Below, one piece after another: positions 50,497-61,213 of a stretch of 64,000 bases of DNA (the stretch's first letter is position 1; each line of letters opens with the position of its first letter). The notes below the pieces were generated by a model. That model saw only the letters and a program-made list of their open reading frames with translations. It searched no databases and had not been told where the DNA came from. Where the stretch lies: positions 105,664,855 to 105,728,854 of the forward strand of contig CM051458.1 in NCBI GenBank assembly GCA_028274465.1, given 5' to 3'. A program made the translations under genes and the position numbers. The stretch comes from Plantago ovata (taxonomy: Eukaryota > Streptophyta > Magnoliopsida > Lamiales > Plantaginaceae).

Positions 50497-50818
50497 ATGT
50501 GAACTATCAACAACATTAGAATTAAGACGAATCGAAGAAAGACGACTTATATTGTATTGATGAAGGAAATTACAGTTACATTGATTGAGAAAAGAGAAAT
50601 AGAAAAGAGAGAATGAGGAAAGTGAGGTCTAATCTCTGGTTCCTCTGTTTATAGAGAAACAGAGAAGGTACTACTTTCTATGTGGAAGGTACTACTCTCA
50701 TCCCTAGAGTACAACATACAGAGCTTAATGTACGACTAAAATCTGGCGATCTTTCCTTTTCTTTTTCGAGTCGTATTTCTTCGATTCGTCTTGATTTTGA
50801 TGTTGTTGATAGTTCACA
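50497..50818. mobile_element. Inverted-repeat element, about 320 bp, 50-bp arms
   Basis: The left arm at about 50497-50548 (GTGAACTATCAACAACATTA, AAGACGAATCGAAGAAA) is the near-complement of the right arm at about 50768-50817. It lies exactly where the homology between the 3' flanks of copies B and C ends, so it probably inserted into the copy B flank after duplication. No target duplication is clear, and the class is unknown. Confidence 0.5.
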
Positions 50819-52549
50819 ATTCATCATAAAAATATGCACACCATTAAAGAAATAAGTTTTGCAATGTTTCATTGTATCATTGTATTTGTATGTACATTAA
50901 ATGAGACTGATAAACACAAATTGATACATTCCAAGAAATGCAGACACTTTAGTTGCAAATAATTCAAGCTGATCAAGAAAACAAGTGCATGTTTTACATG
51001 TATATATCAAGGGTGAATCAAAACTGAGCAACATTCCACTCGACCAAAAACGTTTAAATATAGGTATTATTATTAGTTCCAATACTACGATGGGCTTGAG
51101 TTAACCCAGTCACACCTAGATCCGCCCTTGACTGATATTGGTACAATTTGTACTCTAATTGCAATTCCTTGGCCGACCCGCACCATTGTTGAAGCCCATG
51201 AGCTTCCTTCACGTCCATACAAGGACTTTTGTTGGTAGTCAAATGTGCAGAAGGAATGAGATGCACAGCTTCTGTATCCAAAACAAGGCTCCATATTGAA
51301 TGTTTGGTAGCCAGCCTCCCGATCCTTCCAAACCCAAACTCTTCCATCATCTCCCGATGCTTGAAATAATCTGCGTATTCGCAGCATATAGGGTCATTTT
51401 TGTTGACAAACAAGTATGGTACCCATGAAGATAGCCCCACGAACGGGCTGTTATCCTTAGTCCTTTGGTTCTTTGCAACACTAATTGCGGCAATTCCAGT
51501 GAGAACGCTATTTGCAAGCCTCAATCCGAACCTGATCTTTTCGTTTTTTACTAGTTGGAGTGGAGCGCAGATGAATGGAGGATTGAAGAGATAGGATTCG
51601 AGAGGAATGCCTGAGTTCTTGGCCATAAGTCGGCCTATGAGCATTGCTATGGCGGATCCTAAGGAATGTCCCGCTAGCCATATGTTCTCCGGTCCCACCT
51701 TGGAGATAATGTATTCCGTAGCTTCCATTCCGATTTTGAAGCGTCCAGTGCTTTGGAGATTGTTGAGGGCGAGATGAACATCACACTTCAAATCCTGTTT
51801 TAACAAAGAACAGAAATGAAAGCCAAACATTTAAAGATACATTCATATACGAAATTTATCCAAACATTTCGACTTTTTGCTAGAACATTGATACATTACC
51901 TGTGCTAGAGTGTCTCGCTCGATGATCGTGCCACGGAAGGCCATAACATACTGTGGTGGCCTTTGTCCTGGATGATTCTGATGAGGATATGACAAGGTAA
52001 ACTCGAAAAGAGCACCAAAGTATGACGAGTCGTCATCGTCAACTAACACACGGATCAATTTGAAGCCAAAAGGCTCCCACCAAGGAGGAGCCAGGGCATC
52101 ATGACACCCCTGGCGATTCTGTTGGCGATCGCGTTCATGCATGTAAACTCCGTTGACCAAACTCGCGGAGATAGACCTTCTGTGGTATGAATTGTGCCTT
52201 CAAACACATCAGAAAATGATCAAATGCACATATATGGAAACACAGAACACATACATTTTTGTATTAGAATTAGTAACAATCTAACAATCTAACAATCTAA
52301 CCAGTCAACTGCAGTGAGATTTGTAGGCAGGCTTGTGCGGCCAGATACTTCTCGCTCAGAAGCCATCAATCAAAGCACAGTGTTTACTTAATCTACTTGT
52401 GAACTCAATAAGTATATACTGTATGTTTTTGTGCTTAGCCATATATATACATGCATGTGTGATCAAATTTGTGGACGTGCATGTAAGTCTTTAGCAAGGA
52501 GACTTACATCTACGTCTTGCAAATATTATCCATTGACGCGGGATTTGAG
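50817..52549 (-). repeat. Left arm of a large inverted duplication (contains copy B)
   Basis: Homology with 57659-59442 in opposite orientation extends beyond the gene on both sides. On the 5' side both arms share TCAAATCCCGCGTCAA and AGATGTAAGTCTCCTTGCTA. On the 3' side both share AAACATGCACTTGTTTT and TTTCTGCATTTCTTGGAATG or close variants (copy B GTGTCTGCATTTCTTGG). Confidence 0.8.
51054..52366 (-). CDS. Alpha/beta-hydrolase (lipase class 3-like), At4g10955 family, copy B
   Basis: This is a paralogue of the upstream gene, on the opposite strand. Exons are 52302-52366, 51900-52197 and 51054-51794 (367 residues), in frame throughout. It starts MASEREVSGRTSLPTNLTAV and contains HHRRSISASLVNGVYMHERD (the first H preceded by Y), ALAPPWWEPFGFKL, YVMAFRGTI and the nucleophile elbow LAGHSLGSA. 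FVGLSSWVPYLFVNKNDPIC and AVHLIPSAHL follow. The catalytic motifs are intact. Its C-terminus runs past the usual YKLYQY end for about 25 extra residues (SRADLGVTGLTQAHRSIG...), because the family stop codon is missing and low-complexity flanking DNA is read. Gene and flanks are duplicated as the inverted copy C. Confidence 0.88.
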
Positions 52550-53023
52550 ATTTTAAATAAATACTATAATGGAACTTTCTGGTGAAGTGATTACATGGAA
52601 ATTTACTATTTTTAACAAACAAACATTCACTATTTTTTACAAAACAAAGTAAAAATTCAGAAAAGGCCTTAAATTATATGATAAAATAGAAATTATTTTA
52701 TTAACCTGGTTAAAAGTAATTAGAAGTCAAAATTGAAAATTGTTGATCGAAGAAAAAAGTCAAATTATAACACCTCTCAATTAAGGGTCCTGTTTTTTCG
52801 TACTTGGAAAAAAAAGTTGTAGAAGAAGAAGAGTGTTTTTCGTCTTTCAATTTCTTTCACCTTAAACTTAAAGACAAGTCGAGCGAGTATCTACTATGCC
52901 CACTCGCCACTCATATGGTCAAGCCGTCAAGGCAATTATGCCCACTTAATTTCATTTTTAAATTTATTGGTATACTCACATGTACGTACATGTAGAAATT
53001 ATTTTTGTCTCCTCTAAATTTAT
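52550..53023. other. Intergenic; no gene seen
   Basis: The stretch is AT-rich and non-coding. A 63-codon frame at 52804-52995 has no recognisable domain. Confidence 0.4.
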
Positions 53024-53028
53024 TATAC

Positions 53029-53258
53029 CGTTAACACCCTGGAATTTCAAATAACTTATATTGGTTGAAAACACTACTCATGTTAATGAGGTGCGTGCTT
53101 GTCCGGAAACAATTCTAGAATGGGTGACCTATTGGGAAGTTCCCAACACCAGTGAGTACAAAGTGTGCTGATTAGATTACGTGTTGGTCTGTGAGACCAG
53201 CAAATCACCTAGGGAAGTAGTGTAGGAGTAACTGCACCGGCCCAAAGAGTGCGTTACA
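53029..53258 (+). mobile_element. Solo LTR of a Cassandra-like TRIM with 5S rRNA-like segment
   Basis: A 230-bp unit is flanked by a perfect 5-bp target duplication, TATAC (53024-53028 and 53259-53263), as for LTR retrotransposons. Its ends are short and imperfectly inverted (CGTTAACACC and GTGCGTTACA). Bases 53092-53150 resemble the 3' half of plant 5S rRNA, with GCGTGCTTG, CTAGAATGGGTGACCT and TTGGGAAGTTCC covering the box C region. LTRs with embedded 5S sequence are the hallmark of Cassandra. No second LTR or internal region follows, so this is a solo LTR. Confidence 0.82.
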
Positions 53259-53263
53259 TATAC

Positions 53264-53787
53264 CATGTCTATGAGCCCAATATCTACGGAATCTTTTCCA
53301 TGCTCTAAACAAAGAAGTTAAAAACAGATATTAAAAGACCAATATAGCCGAATCACTAATGTTAGTGCTAGAGCAGGTTGTGGGCAGTGACCGTAGTTTC
53401 GGAGCATAGCGCCCTTTTTTTTAAGAAAACAAAAGGTGTTCGCTGAAATGATTGTCTTATACATGCATCATTCTAACAGGAGAGTTATAGACTGTCCTTA
53501 ATCGCTAGGCATGAGAGCAGGGCATGGTTCCAACGCAGCACCGACGCCGCGGCAAGCAAGACCCAGGCGTCTTTGTGGGGGTGATACCCCTCATTCATCC
53601 TCCCTTTCTTTTATGATTTTTCAATTAATTTGTTAACTTTTTCCTTTGCGGACAAAAGCGGTTATAATTCAAAAAATAAAAATGTAAAAACGAATAAAAA
53701 TCACCAACAACTCTAATTTTTTAGATTTATTTATAGAGACACTTCTGGCTATGTTTAAAGCATTTCTTCAACTTACATTTTCTATCT

Positions 53788-53829
<42 letters not shown>

Positions 53830-54216
53830 TGCACAATCATCGGGGGCATCGCGTCAAAAGGTCCCACGATGCCGGAACATCGCTAGGCACCATCGTGGCT
53901 GGTTGGTTTTATAACCTGTCTGATAATGATTGATTTGTTTTATGTGAGTTTAGAGTGTGAAGAAATTAAGGTGGAGTCGTGGAGAGTACACGAGTACATT
54001 GCTGCTCTGCCAAAGGCCACAGGTAATAATATGACATGTTTGTTTTCTTCGATCTCTCTTTCAGTTTGTTAAACTTCATCGAATTTCTTGGGACATTATC
54101 ATTATTTCTGATTATTATATTTCCACATACAATATTCTTGTGGCACAGGTACCCAAGGAAGTGTGTACCTATGCCACATTTTTATTAATCTTTTTATTAA
54201 TTTTTATATTATTTTA
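53264..54216. other. Intergenic; AAT microsatellite
   Basis: An (AAT)n microsatellite of about 15 units occupies roughly 53782-53827. A slightly GC-richer patch with no reading frame lies at 53510-53580. No gene was found. Confidence 0.5.
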
Positions 54217-54217
54217 T

Positions 54218-54472
54218 ACTCCCTCTGTCCCGCTATAAATTATCCACTTTGACTATTTCGGTTAACAACTTTCAACTTTGACTTTCGTTTACTCTTAAAC
54301 TATAATGTTAAAATATTTAATAAAATCATATTATGAAACTTTAGGATTTATATTTTCATAATATAATTTCGTTAAATATTTTACCATCATAGTTTAATAG
54401 TAATGACGAGTCAAAGTTGAATGCTGAAAAAGTTAAAATGGGTAATTTATAACGGGACAGAGGAAGTATATT
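54218..54472. mobile_element. Stowaway MITE, about 255 bp
   Basis: The left end TACTCCCTCTGTCCCGCTAT matches the Stowaway consensus. The right end is its inverted form (TATAACGGGACAGAGGAAGTA). The arms extend inward for about 60 bp (AACTTTCAACTTTGACT / AGTCAAAGTTGAATG) around an AT-rich centre, with TA at both edges as the target site. Confidence 0.85.
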
Positions 54473-57158
54473 GTTATATTATAGTATATTAATTACACTA
54501 TGGCCTCAATGAAAGTCACTTTTGGATTCTCCACTGATTACTTCCACAATTGTAATTGACCATGTAGAGAAACTTAATTAATGGGGGAAATTGAAATCGG
54601 AATCGACCATGTAGACACTCCTCCTCCCATGCATGCTCTTCCTCACCGTTTGTGAGTTCACAATTATTCCATGCTCCTCCTCATGTAGACTATAAGACTA
54701 ACATCTCAGACTTTCCATTTCTATCATCAAGTGGTTTTCTGGCATGAATGGTGGCTAATCAAGACCGAACCAGCTGAATCCCAAGAGGAGATTCTTGTGT
54801 GATTTGTATTGGAACAGAGAATTGTTTTGCTTAATAATGTCAACATATGAGGAATTTACTTGTCAGTTGAATTTCCTTTTGGGGGTTATTTTGTCTAGTT
54901 GATTGATCTTTAATATGAAAGAATTCCTTTTAATCCAAACAGTTTATGGGTATAAAAAACGAATTTATTTTCAGTGATTATATTGTGTGTTTGCTAATGC
55001 TTTTAGGAAGTAATTTGGATTGATTTCACTAAAGATAAGAGTGGGTTTTACATAAAAGTTTTAATTGTTTTGATATTTTAGTTGGAATCCGCTTAAATTA
55101 CAAAGTGAAAATTGTAGTGTTTGTTAAATTCGTTCAAATATATAGAAAATGAAAAATGCTGGTACGGTAGTAGGATAGTTTCACTTGAGTTTTGGCCAAT
55201 TCCAATGTACTTGCTTCTCGATGTCTATGCCTTGAAATGATTTCTTGTCGTTGATGTAGTAAGATGCGAGATCGAGAAAGAGAACATTTAGTCCTCTCTA
55301 CCTAAGCCAAAAGCTTCTTGCATTTGGCATAGCACTGTAAATAGTCAATGTGGATAAATAGTGACACCATTGTAAATAACTTATAGGCCGGGTTCACAAC
55401 TTATATACGAGTATATGGATTTGAATTTACGAATATGCATGCATGATTGTACCTTGTCTACGCTGGTAGTACAAAAAGATGTTGAGGATGGCAATTATAG
55501 TACGTACTGTGGACTTTGTTTGTTATTGACATATATAGAAGGCTAGGTCCCACACCACAATAGAAAGTTCTGAAAAACATAAAAAGTAAAAAAATAAACT
55601 AAATAACCCTGGTTAGCCGCCGGCTGCGTCTTGAGCGCCAAGTTATGTAGCGGTCCCTGTAAGTATTTATCAGTTGCCGTGGAGGATGTGTGAGATTTTT
55701 AATACCTGTTTTTTTAACTCGTGGGTACCATTAAATTTAAAAATGAAATTGAGAGTGAGCATAATTTCCTTGACGGGTTGACCATATGAGTGGTCATACT
55801 GATACTAGTTTGACTTGTCTTTAATGAGAAAGTAATACTACTACTTTTTCTTCTCAAATACAAACGAAACAGTACATTGCAAAGTGGGTCTACCGATGTT
55901 GGCTGTCAGTGTGTCGCTCTGGGCAGAATCAGATCGGCAAATGGTGTAACTACTGGAGTGGAGGGAGTATACTAACTTTTTTTTTTTTTGGAACTTCGGT
56001 GTTCACACGAAAAAATGTGAGAGTTAGAAAATGGAATAAGAGAGTGATAACAAAATGAAACTTGTATATTAATATTGCTAAAATACAACAATAAAGAACA
56101 AAAATGTCATGTCTTCAAGCAACTTCGGCTTGGTAACGAACAAAAATAAATCAACAAGATGGCGAGTAGAGTCGATGGTTGGACTATCTCTCCTTAAGTC
56201 AAATACTTGCCCCGCTCATAGTGCTTACGGAATAATGACAATTTGTCTCCCAAGATAAAACTACTCTGTAGACGACTAAGGAGTACTCCAATAATTAAAT
56301 CTGGTGAACTTACTTTGAGTATGATTGAGTACAAAGAGAAAGCAAATGAGAATAGAAGTATCAAATGCCTTGGATGTGTATTAGAGAAATGAATCTTCTT
56401 CTCTATTTATACTTTTCAATAGTGTTCCATTGAAAATGTGCAAAACCTTTTAAAAAAGTTTCAATAAATAGTCACAAAGCTATTCAGTAATACTCATACA
56501 CTTTCGAAAAAAACAACCATTTCACCAAAACCCACAAAAATTTTTGCCAGATTTAATTCCGAATAGCTACCGGTGTGCACGCAACACTTACCAACGGGTG
56601 TGTCTACTCTATCCCAGTGGCACAACCTCAAGGTGTCTATCAATAAGGTTCTGTGATCGAACCCTAACAACCACAACATTTCATTTTTGAACTTTTTTTT
56701 TTTACTTTTTCTATTTGGAAATATCGTGAAATTATCACGGATACACTAATTCAAATGGTTTATTTGTGTAATAATTTCTTATTTAACTTGAGTAATTATT
56801 TACACTAAACACAAATGAATTACACATTCTAACAATGCTACTTTCATTTTTAATTTGTTGCATATTTCACACCCCATTTGTCTTCTATCCCATGATTTTT
56901 AGTACAATGGATCAAATTGCATTTGAATGACTTAATTCATTCATGTATTGATCGACACACTATGTGCATTAATCAACTTTCACCACAATGGATTTTGGTG
57001 ACTTAAAGCCTTAGTGACATCCATTTCCACAAACGGAAATACACGATCGTGGAAATCTTGTTTCCAACGTTTTGTGCCCAAATGACCAATACATCAAACG
57101 AATTGAAAGTTCATTTGGTAGAGTAAATTTTGTGAATACCAAGACGAAATATACGAAA
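54473..57158. other. Intergenic between the inverted arms; no gene seen
   Basis: I found no exon chain. Short frames such as 56494-56679 have no domain. The interval forms most of the spacer between the two lipase duplication arms. Confidence 0.4.
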
Positions 57159-57330
57159 TGGATTCAACGGAGGAGTGAGATTTGCTTGGGGACGAGTTTG
57201 ACAGTTTGAAACTCAATCATGAAGAATTGGAAGCATTTGCTAGAGAGCTCGAACAGTAGATCAAAGGATATCAATTGGAGTTTGTTGAAGTAGACACCAG
57301 AAAGAATTTGGAATTGCTCAACTAGTCAAA
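57158..57330 (+). pseudogene. Degraded reading frame, unidentified
   Basis: An ATG at about 57158 opens MDSTEE, then a TGA, then DLLGDEFDSLKLNHEELEAF, ARELEQ, a TAG and QLEFVEVDTRKNLELLN before the final stop. The segments share one frame and are acidic and coiled-coil-like, suggesting a former coding region with two in-frame stops, perhaps a transposon ORF remnant. The family is not recognised. Confidence 0.25.
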
Positions 57331-57487
57331 TTTTCTAATTTTATGTTTAGATATGTATTAATATGTTAAATAATTGTTATCATGTTGGTCTAAATTTTTT
57401 TGAAATTTAGTGTTTTGTACGGTTAGAGTATAAACAACCAAAAATCCCTACCATGGTATCATCGTTAAGTTCTTGCCCGGTTATTTA

Positions 57488-57489
<2 letters not shown>

Positions 57490-57518
<29 letters not shown>

Positions 57519-57530
57519 TATTTTTTTTAT
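57490..57530. repeat. (TTA)n microsatellite and T-rich tract
   Basis: About nine TTA units are followed by a T/A homopolymer-rich stretch up to about 57560. Confidence 0.8.
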
Positions 57531-57658
57531 TTTTTTTTTTTTATTTTTTTTTAATTTTATAATGTCTCACATGTCTCTTACGTTAGTCTTGTAAAAGATA
57601 TTCAGATTTCCATTTTAGTCACTTCACCAATCACCAGAAGGTTCCATTTTTTTTAAAG

Positions 57659-59442
57659 CTCAAATCCCGCGTCAACCGATAATCTTTGCAAGTAAAGTAG
57701 ATGTAAGTCTCCTTGCTAAAGTCAATTTTTGTACTCATGAGTGCACAAATTTGATAAGCTGAATTAGGTTGCCTCATAATCATACATGCATATATCATCA
57801 TAGTATATGCATGACTAAGCACAAAAAGCATATATACTTGTCTCTTAAATTACCTGAATTCATAAGTAGATTCAGCAAACACTACTGTGCTTAATTTGAT
57901 TGATGGCTTCTGATCAGAGAGGAGTATTTGACCGCACAGGGCCAACATTTCTCACTACAGTTGACCGGTAAGATTGTTACTAATTATAATACAAAAATAT
58001 CTCTGTTTTGTGTTTTTCTATATGTGCATTTGATCATTTTCTGATGTGTTTGAAGGAACAACTTAGACCATAGAAGGTCTATCGCCGCGAGTTTGGTCAA
58101 CGGAGTTTACATGCATGAACGCGATCGCCAGGGGGGTCATGATGCCCTGGCTCCTCCTTGGTGGGAGTCTTTTGGCTTCAGATTGATCAAAGAGTTGGTT
58201 GACTATCACGACTCGTCATACTTTGGTGCTCTTTTCGAGTTTACCTTATCACATCCTCATCAGAATCATCCAGGACAAAGGCCACCACAGTATGTTATGG
58301 CCTTCCGTGGCACGATCAACAAGGCAGACACTCGAGCACAGGTAATGTATCAACATTCCAGCAAAAAGTCGAAATGTTTGGATAAATTTCGTATATGAAG
58401 GTATCTTTAAATGTTTAATTTGCTTTCATTCCTGTTCTTTATTAAAACAGGATCTTCTGTTGGATCTCCATCTTGCCTTCAACAATCTCCAACGCACTAG
58501 ACGCTTCCAAATTGGAATTGAATCTACCATCAATATTATCTCCAAGGTGGGACGGGAGAACATATGGCTAGCGGGACATTCCTTGGGATCCTCCATAGCA
58601 CTCCTCATAGGCCGACGTATGGCCAAGAACTCAGGCATTCATCTCGAATCCTATCTCTTCAATCCTCCATTCATCTCCACTCCATTTCAACTAATCAAAA
58701 ATGAAAACATTAGGTTCGGATTAAGGTTTGTAAATAGCGTTTTCACTGGAGTTGTTGCAACTGCAATTAGTGCTGCAAAGAACGAAAGGACTAAGGATAA
58801 CAGCCCGTTCGTGGGGCTATCTTCATGGGTGCCATACTTGTTTGTCAACAAAAATGACCCTATATGCTGCGAATACGCAGGTTATTTCGAGCATCGGGAG
58901 ATGATGGAAGAGTTTGGGTTTGGAAGGATCGGGAGGCTAGCCACCAAACATTCAATAGGGAGCCTTGTTTTGGATACAGAAGCTGTGCATCTCATTCCTT
59001 CTGCACATTTGACTATCAAGGAAGTCAAGGAAGAAGCTGATGGGCTTCAACAATTAAAGAAAGCTCATGAGCTTCAACAATGGTGGAGTTGGCCCCGGAT
59101 TTGAAACTAAAGTACACATTGTACAAATATCAGTCAAGGACGGATCTACGTGTGGCTGGGTAGGCTCAAGCCCATCCTAGTATTGGAACTAATAATAATA
59201 ATACCTATATATAAAAATATCATAGTAAACGTTTTGGTCGAGTGGAATGTTGCTCAGTGTAAAACATGCACTTGTTTTGTTGATCAGTTTGAATCATTTG
59301 CAACTAAAGTTTCTGCATTTCTTGGAATGTACTAATTTGTGTTTATCAGTCTCATTTATATATACATGCAAATACAATGATACAATATTGAAACCTTGCA
59401 AAACTTACTTCTTTATTGGTGTACATATTTTTCTGATGAATT
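57659..59442 (+). repeat. Right arm of the inverted duplication (contains copy C)
   Basis: This is the opposite-orientation partner of 50817-52549; both flanks and the gene are shared. The spacer between the arms is about 5.1 kb. Confidence 0.8.
57903..59104 (+). CDS. Alpha/beta-hydrolase (lipase class 3-like), At4g10955 family, copy C
   Basis: This is the inverted duplicate of copy B. Exons are 57903-57967, 58056-58341 and 58451-59104 (334 residues), with in-frame junctions. It starts MASDQRGVFDRTGPTFLTTV, then HRRSIAASLVNGVYMHERDR with four fewer residues than copy B after this, YVMAFRGTINKAD and the nucleophile elbow LAGHSLGSS. FVGLSSWVPYLFVNKNDPIC and AVHLIPSAHL follow, so the catalytic region is intact. 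The extreme C-terminus ends QQWWSWPRI-TGA. Compared with copy B, one base is missing near 59085-59092, and the family-type tail (KLKYTLYKYQ) continues in the +1 frame. The loss removes only about 15-20 residues of a conserved tail; the effect on activity is unknown. Confidence 0.85.
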
Positions 59443-59984
59443 GCTGCTGTAAAGTGTACTACTTCACAATTACAAGCTTTTCTTATTTTTGTAGTATAAG
59501 GAAGTTGACTTGTTTTAGAATTCTTGGAACCTTTTAACACAATAATAATTAAATAATCTGTGTATTAGCGAAATTTGTAAACTGACTGTGTGTAATTAAT
59601 CTAGAGCAAACAAGATCAAAATGTAGAATGTGCATAAATCTTTAGCAAACAAAACCAGGTAAAATAGCATATGCATCAATGTGCTTTTTTTTGTCCTCCA
59701 TCTTTTGAGTGAACGAAACATATCTTGATAGGCAGATAGCAGCTTCGTTTTCTTCAATTATGCCTCATCCATAAACCATAATATACCAAAGATTCTGTAT
59801 GCTGAAGCAGTTTGACTACGATGGGCCAATCACCGAATTGGCATATTACGCCCCATCCAATTACTGTGTAAAAGTAGGGAAGGAAACTTACCAGAGTCCT
59901 CCTTTGGATCTTCCAAGTTCAAATCAATGGTAGATTAGGTACAGAAAATTAAGATTAATTGAATCCTGTGTGAAAGTGTGAAAC
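59443..59984. other. Intergenic; no gene seen
   Basis: The stretch is non-coding, lying between the end of the duplication arm and the TRIM array. Confidence 0.4.
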
Positions 59985-59989
59985 ATAGG

Positions 59990-60736
59990 TATTTAATTTG
60001 GACCAATAGCACCTCTAAAAGTCCTTGTTAAGGTGATAAGGTTATCCAACTTATATATGTGTTAATATTGGCTCTCACAAGTGATGTGGGATATTCTAAC
60101 ACGCCCCCTCACGAGTAGGCCGCGGTTAGTCGGCTCTACACGTGGAATCATAAATGACATCATTGGGCAAGCCGGAATTATCATCGGTTGGGGCACTCAT
60201 CATCAACCCTGGCTCTGATACCATATTTAAGTTGGGCCAATAGCACCTTAAAAGGCCTTGTTAAGGTGATAAGGTTATCCAACTTATATATGTGTTAATA
60301 TTGGCTCTCACAAGTGATGTAAGGGATATTCTAACACGCCCCCTCACGAGTAGTCCGCGGTTAGTCGGCTCTACACGTGGAATCATAAATGACATCATTG
60401 GGCAAGCCGGGCTCTGATACCATATTTAAGTTGGGCCAATAGCACCTTAAAAGACCTTGTTAAGGTGATAAGGTTATCCAACTTATATATGTGTTAATAT
60501 TGGCTCTCACAAGTGATGTGAGATATTCTAACACGCCCCCTCACGAGTAGGCCGCGGTTAGTCGGCTCTACACGTGGAATCATAAATGACATCATTGGGC
60601 AAGCCGGGCTCTGATACCATATTTAAGTTGGTCCAATAGCACCTTAAAAGTCCTTGTTAAGGTAATAATGTTATCCAACTTATATATATATATGTGTTAA
60701 TATTGGCTCTCACAAGTGATGTAGGATATTCTAACA
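59990..60736 (-). mobile_element. Tandem TRIM retrotransposon array: four LTRs, three internal segments
   Basis: Read on the minus strand, each LTR (about 111-117 bp) begins TGTTAGAATATC and is followed by TGGTATCAGAGCC, a primer-binding site complementary to initiator tRNA-Met. The LTRs are 59990-60101, 60224-60336, 60423-60533 and 60620-60736. The internal segments are 60102-60223, 60337-60422 and 60534-60619; the first has about 36 extra bases. There is no coding capacity. The candidate 5-bp flanks are ATAGG (59985-59989) and AGAGG (60737-60741), four of five matching, as expected for one original insertion later expanded by recombination between LTRs. Confidence 0.85.
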
Positions 60737-60741
60737 AGAGG

Positions 60742-61213
60742 AATATCAGTACGCAACCGATGAAACAAAGGGTTTTTAGAGTACCTGATGAATGAAGAAA
60801 ATGCATAACATGAAAGAGATGAAGAGCGACGGAGCATAAGAAATTGACAGGTAAAATTGGCGCGCTGCAGAAACAGCATGTGAAGGGCGATAGAATTGAA
60901 TGAATGGAATTGGATAATATATACATTTTGTATCTATGACACATTTTATTTATCTTTAACTACTATCTATTAAATAAATCACAAATGATTGAGGATAAAG
61001 GGTGGGTGGTTCTTGTGAGTTGTGATTAGTACAAGTCCTCCTAGTCAAGATGTGTGCCTGTGTAGCGATTGAAAGATAAGTCCTTTGAAAGTTCAATTTA
61101 CATGTTAATTATAATTTGTGTTATTCTCTAATACTCTGAAAAGATAAAATGCTTTGAAAACTGATTCATCTACTTGTTTCATCTGTATTTCTTAATTTTA
61201 CTGATTGTTCATC
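60742..61213. other. Upstream region of the receptor kinase
   Basis: No gene was found. Open frames at 60657-60944 (minus) overlap the TRIM array and have no domain. Confidence 0.4.

Noticed and set aside
61205-61213. Starting the receptor kinase three codons earlier
   Set aside because: The codon at 61205 is TTG; the ATG at 61214 is used instead.
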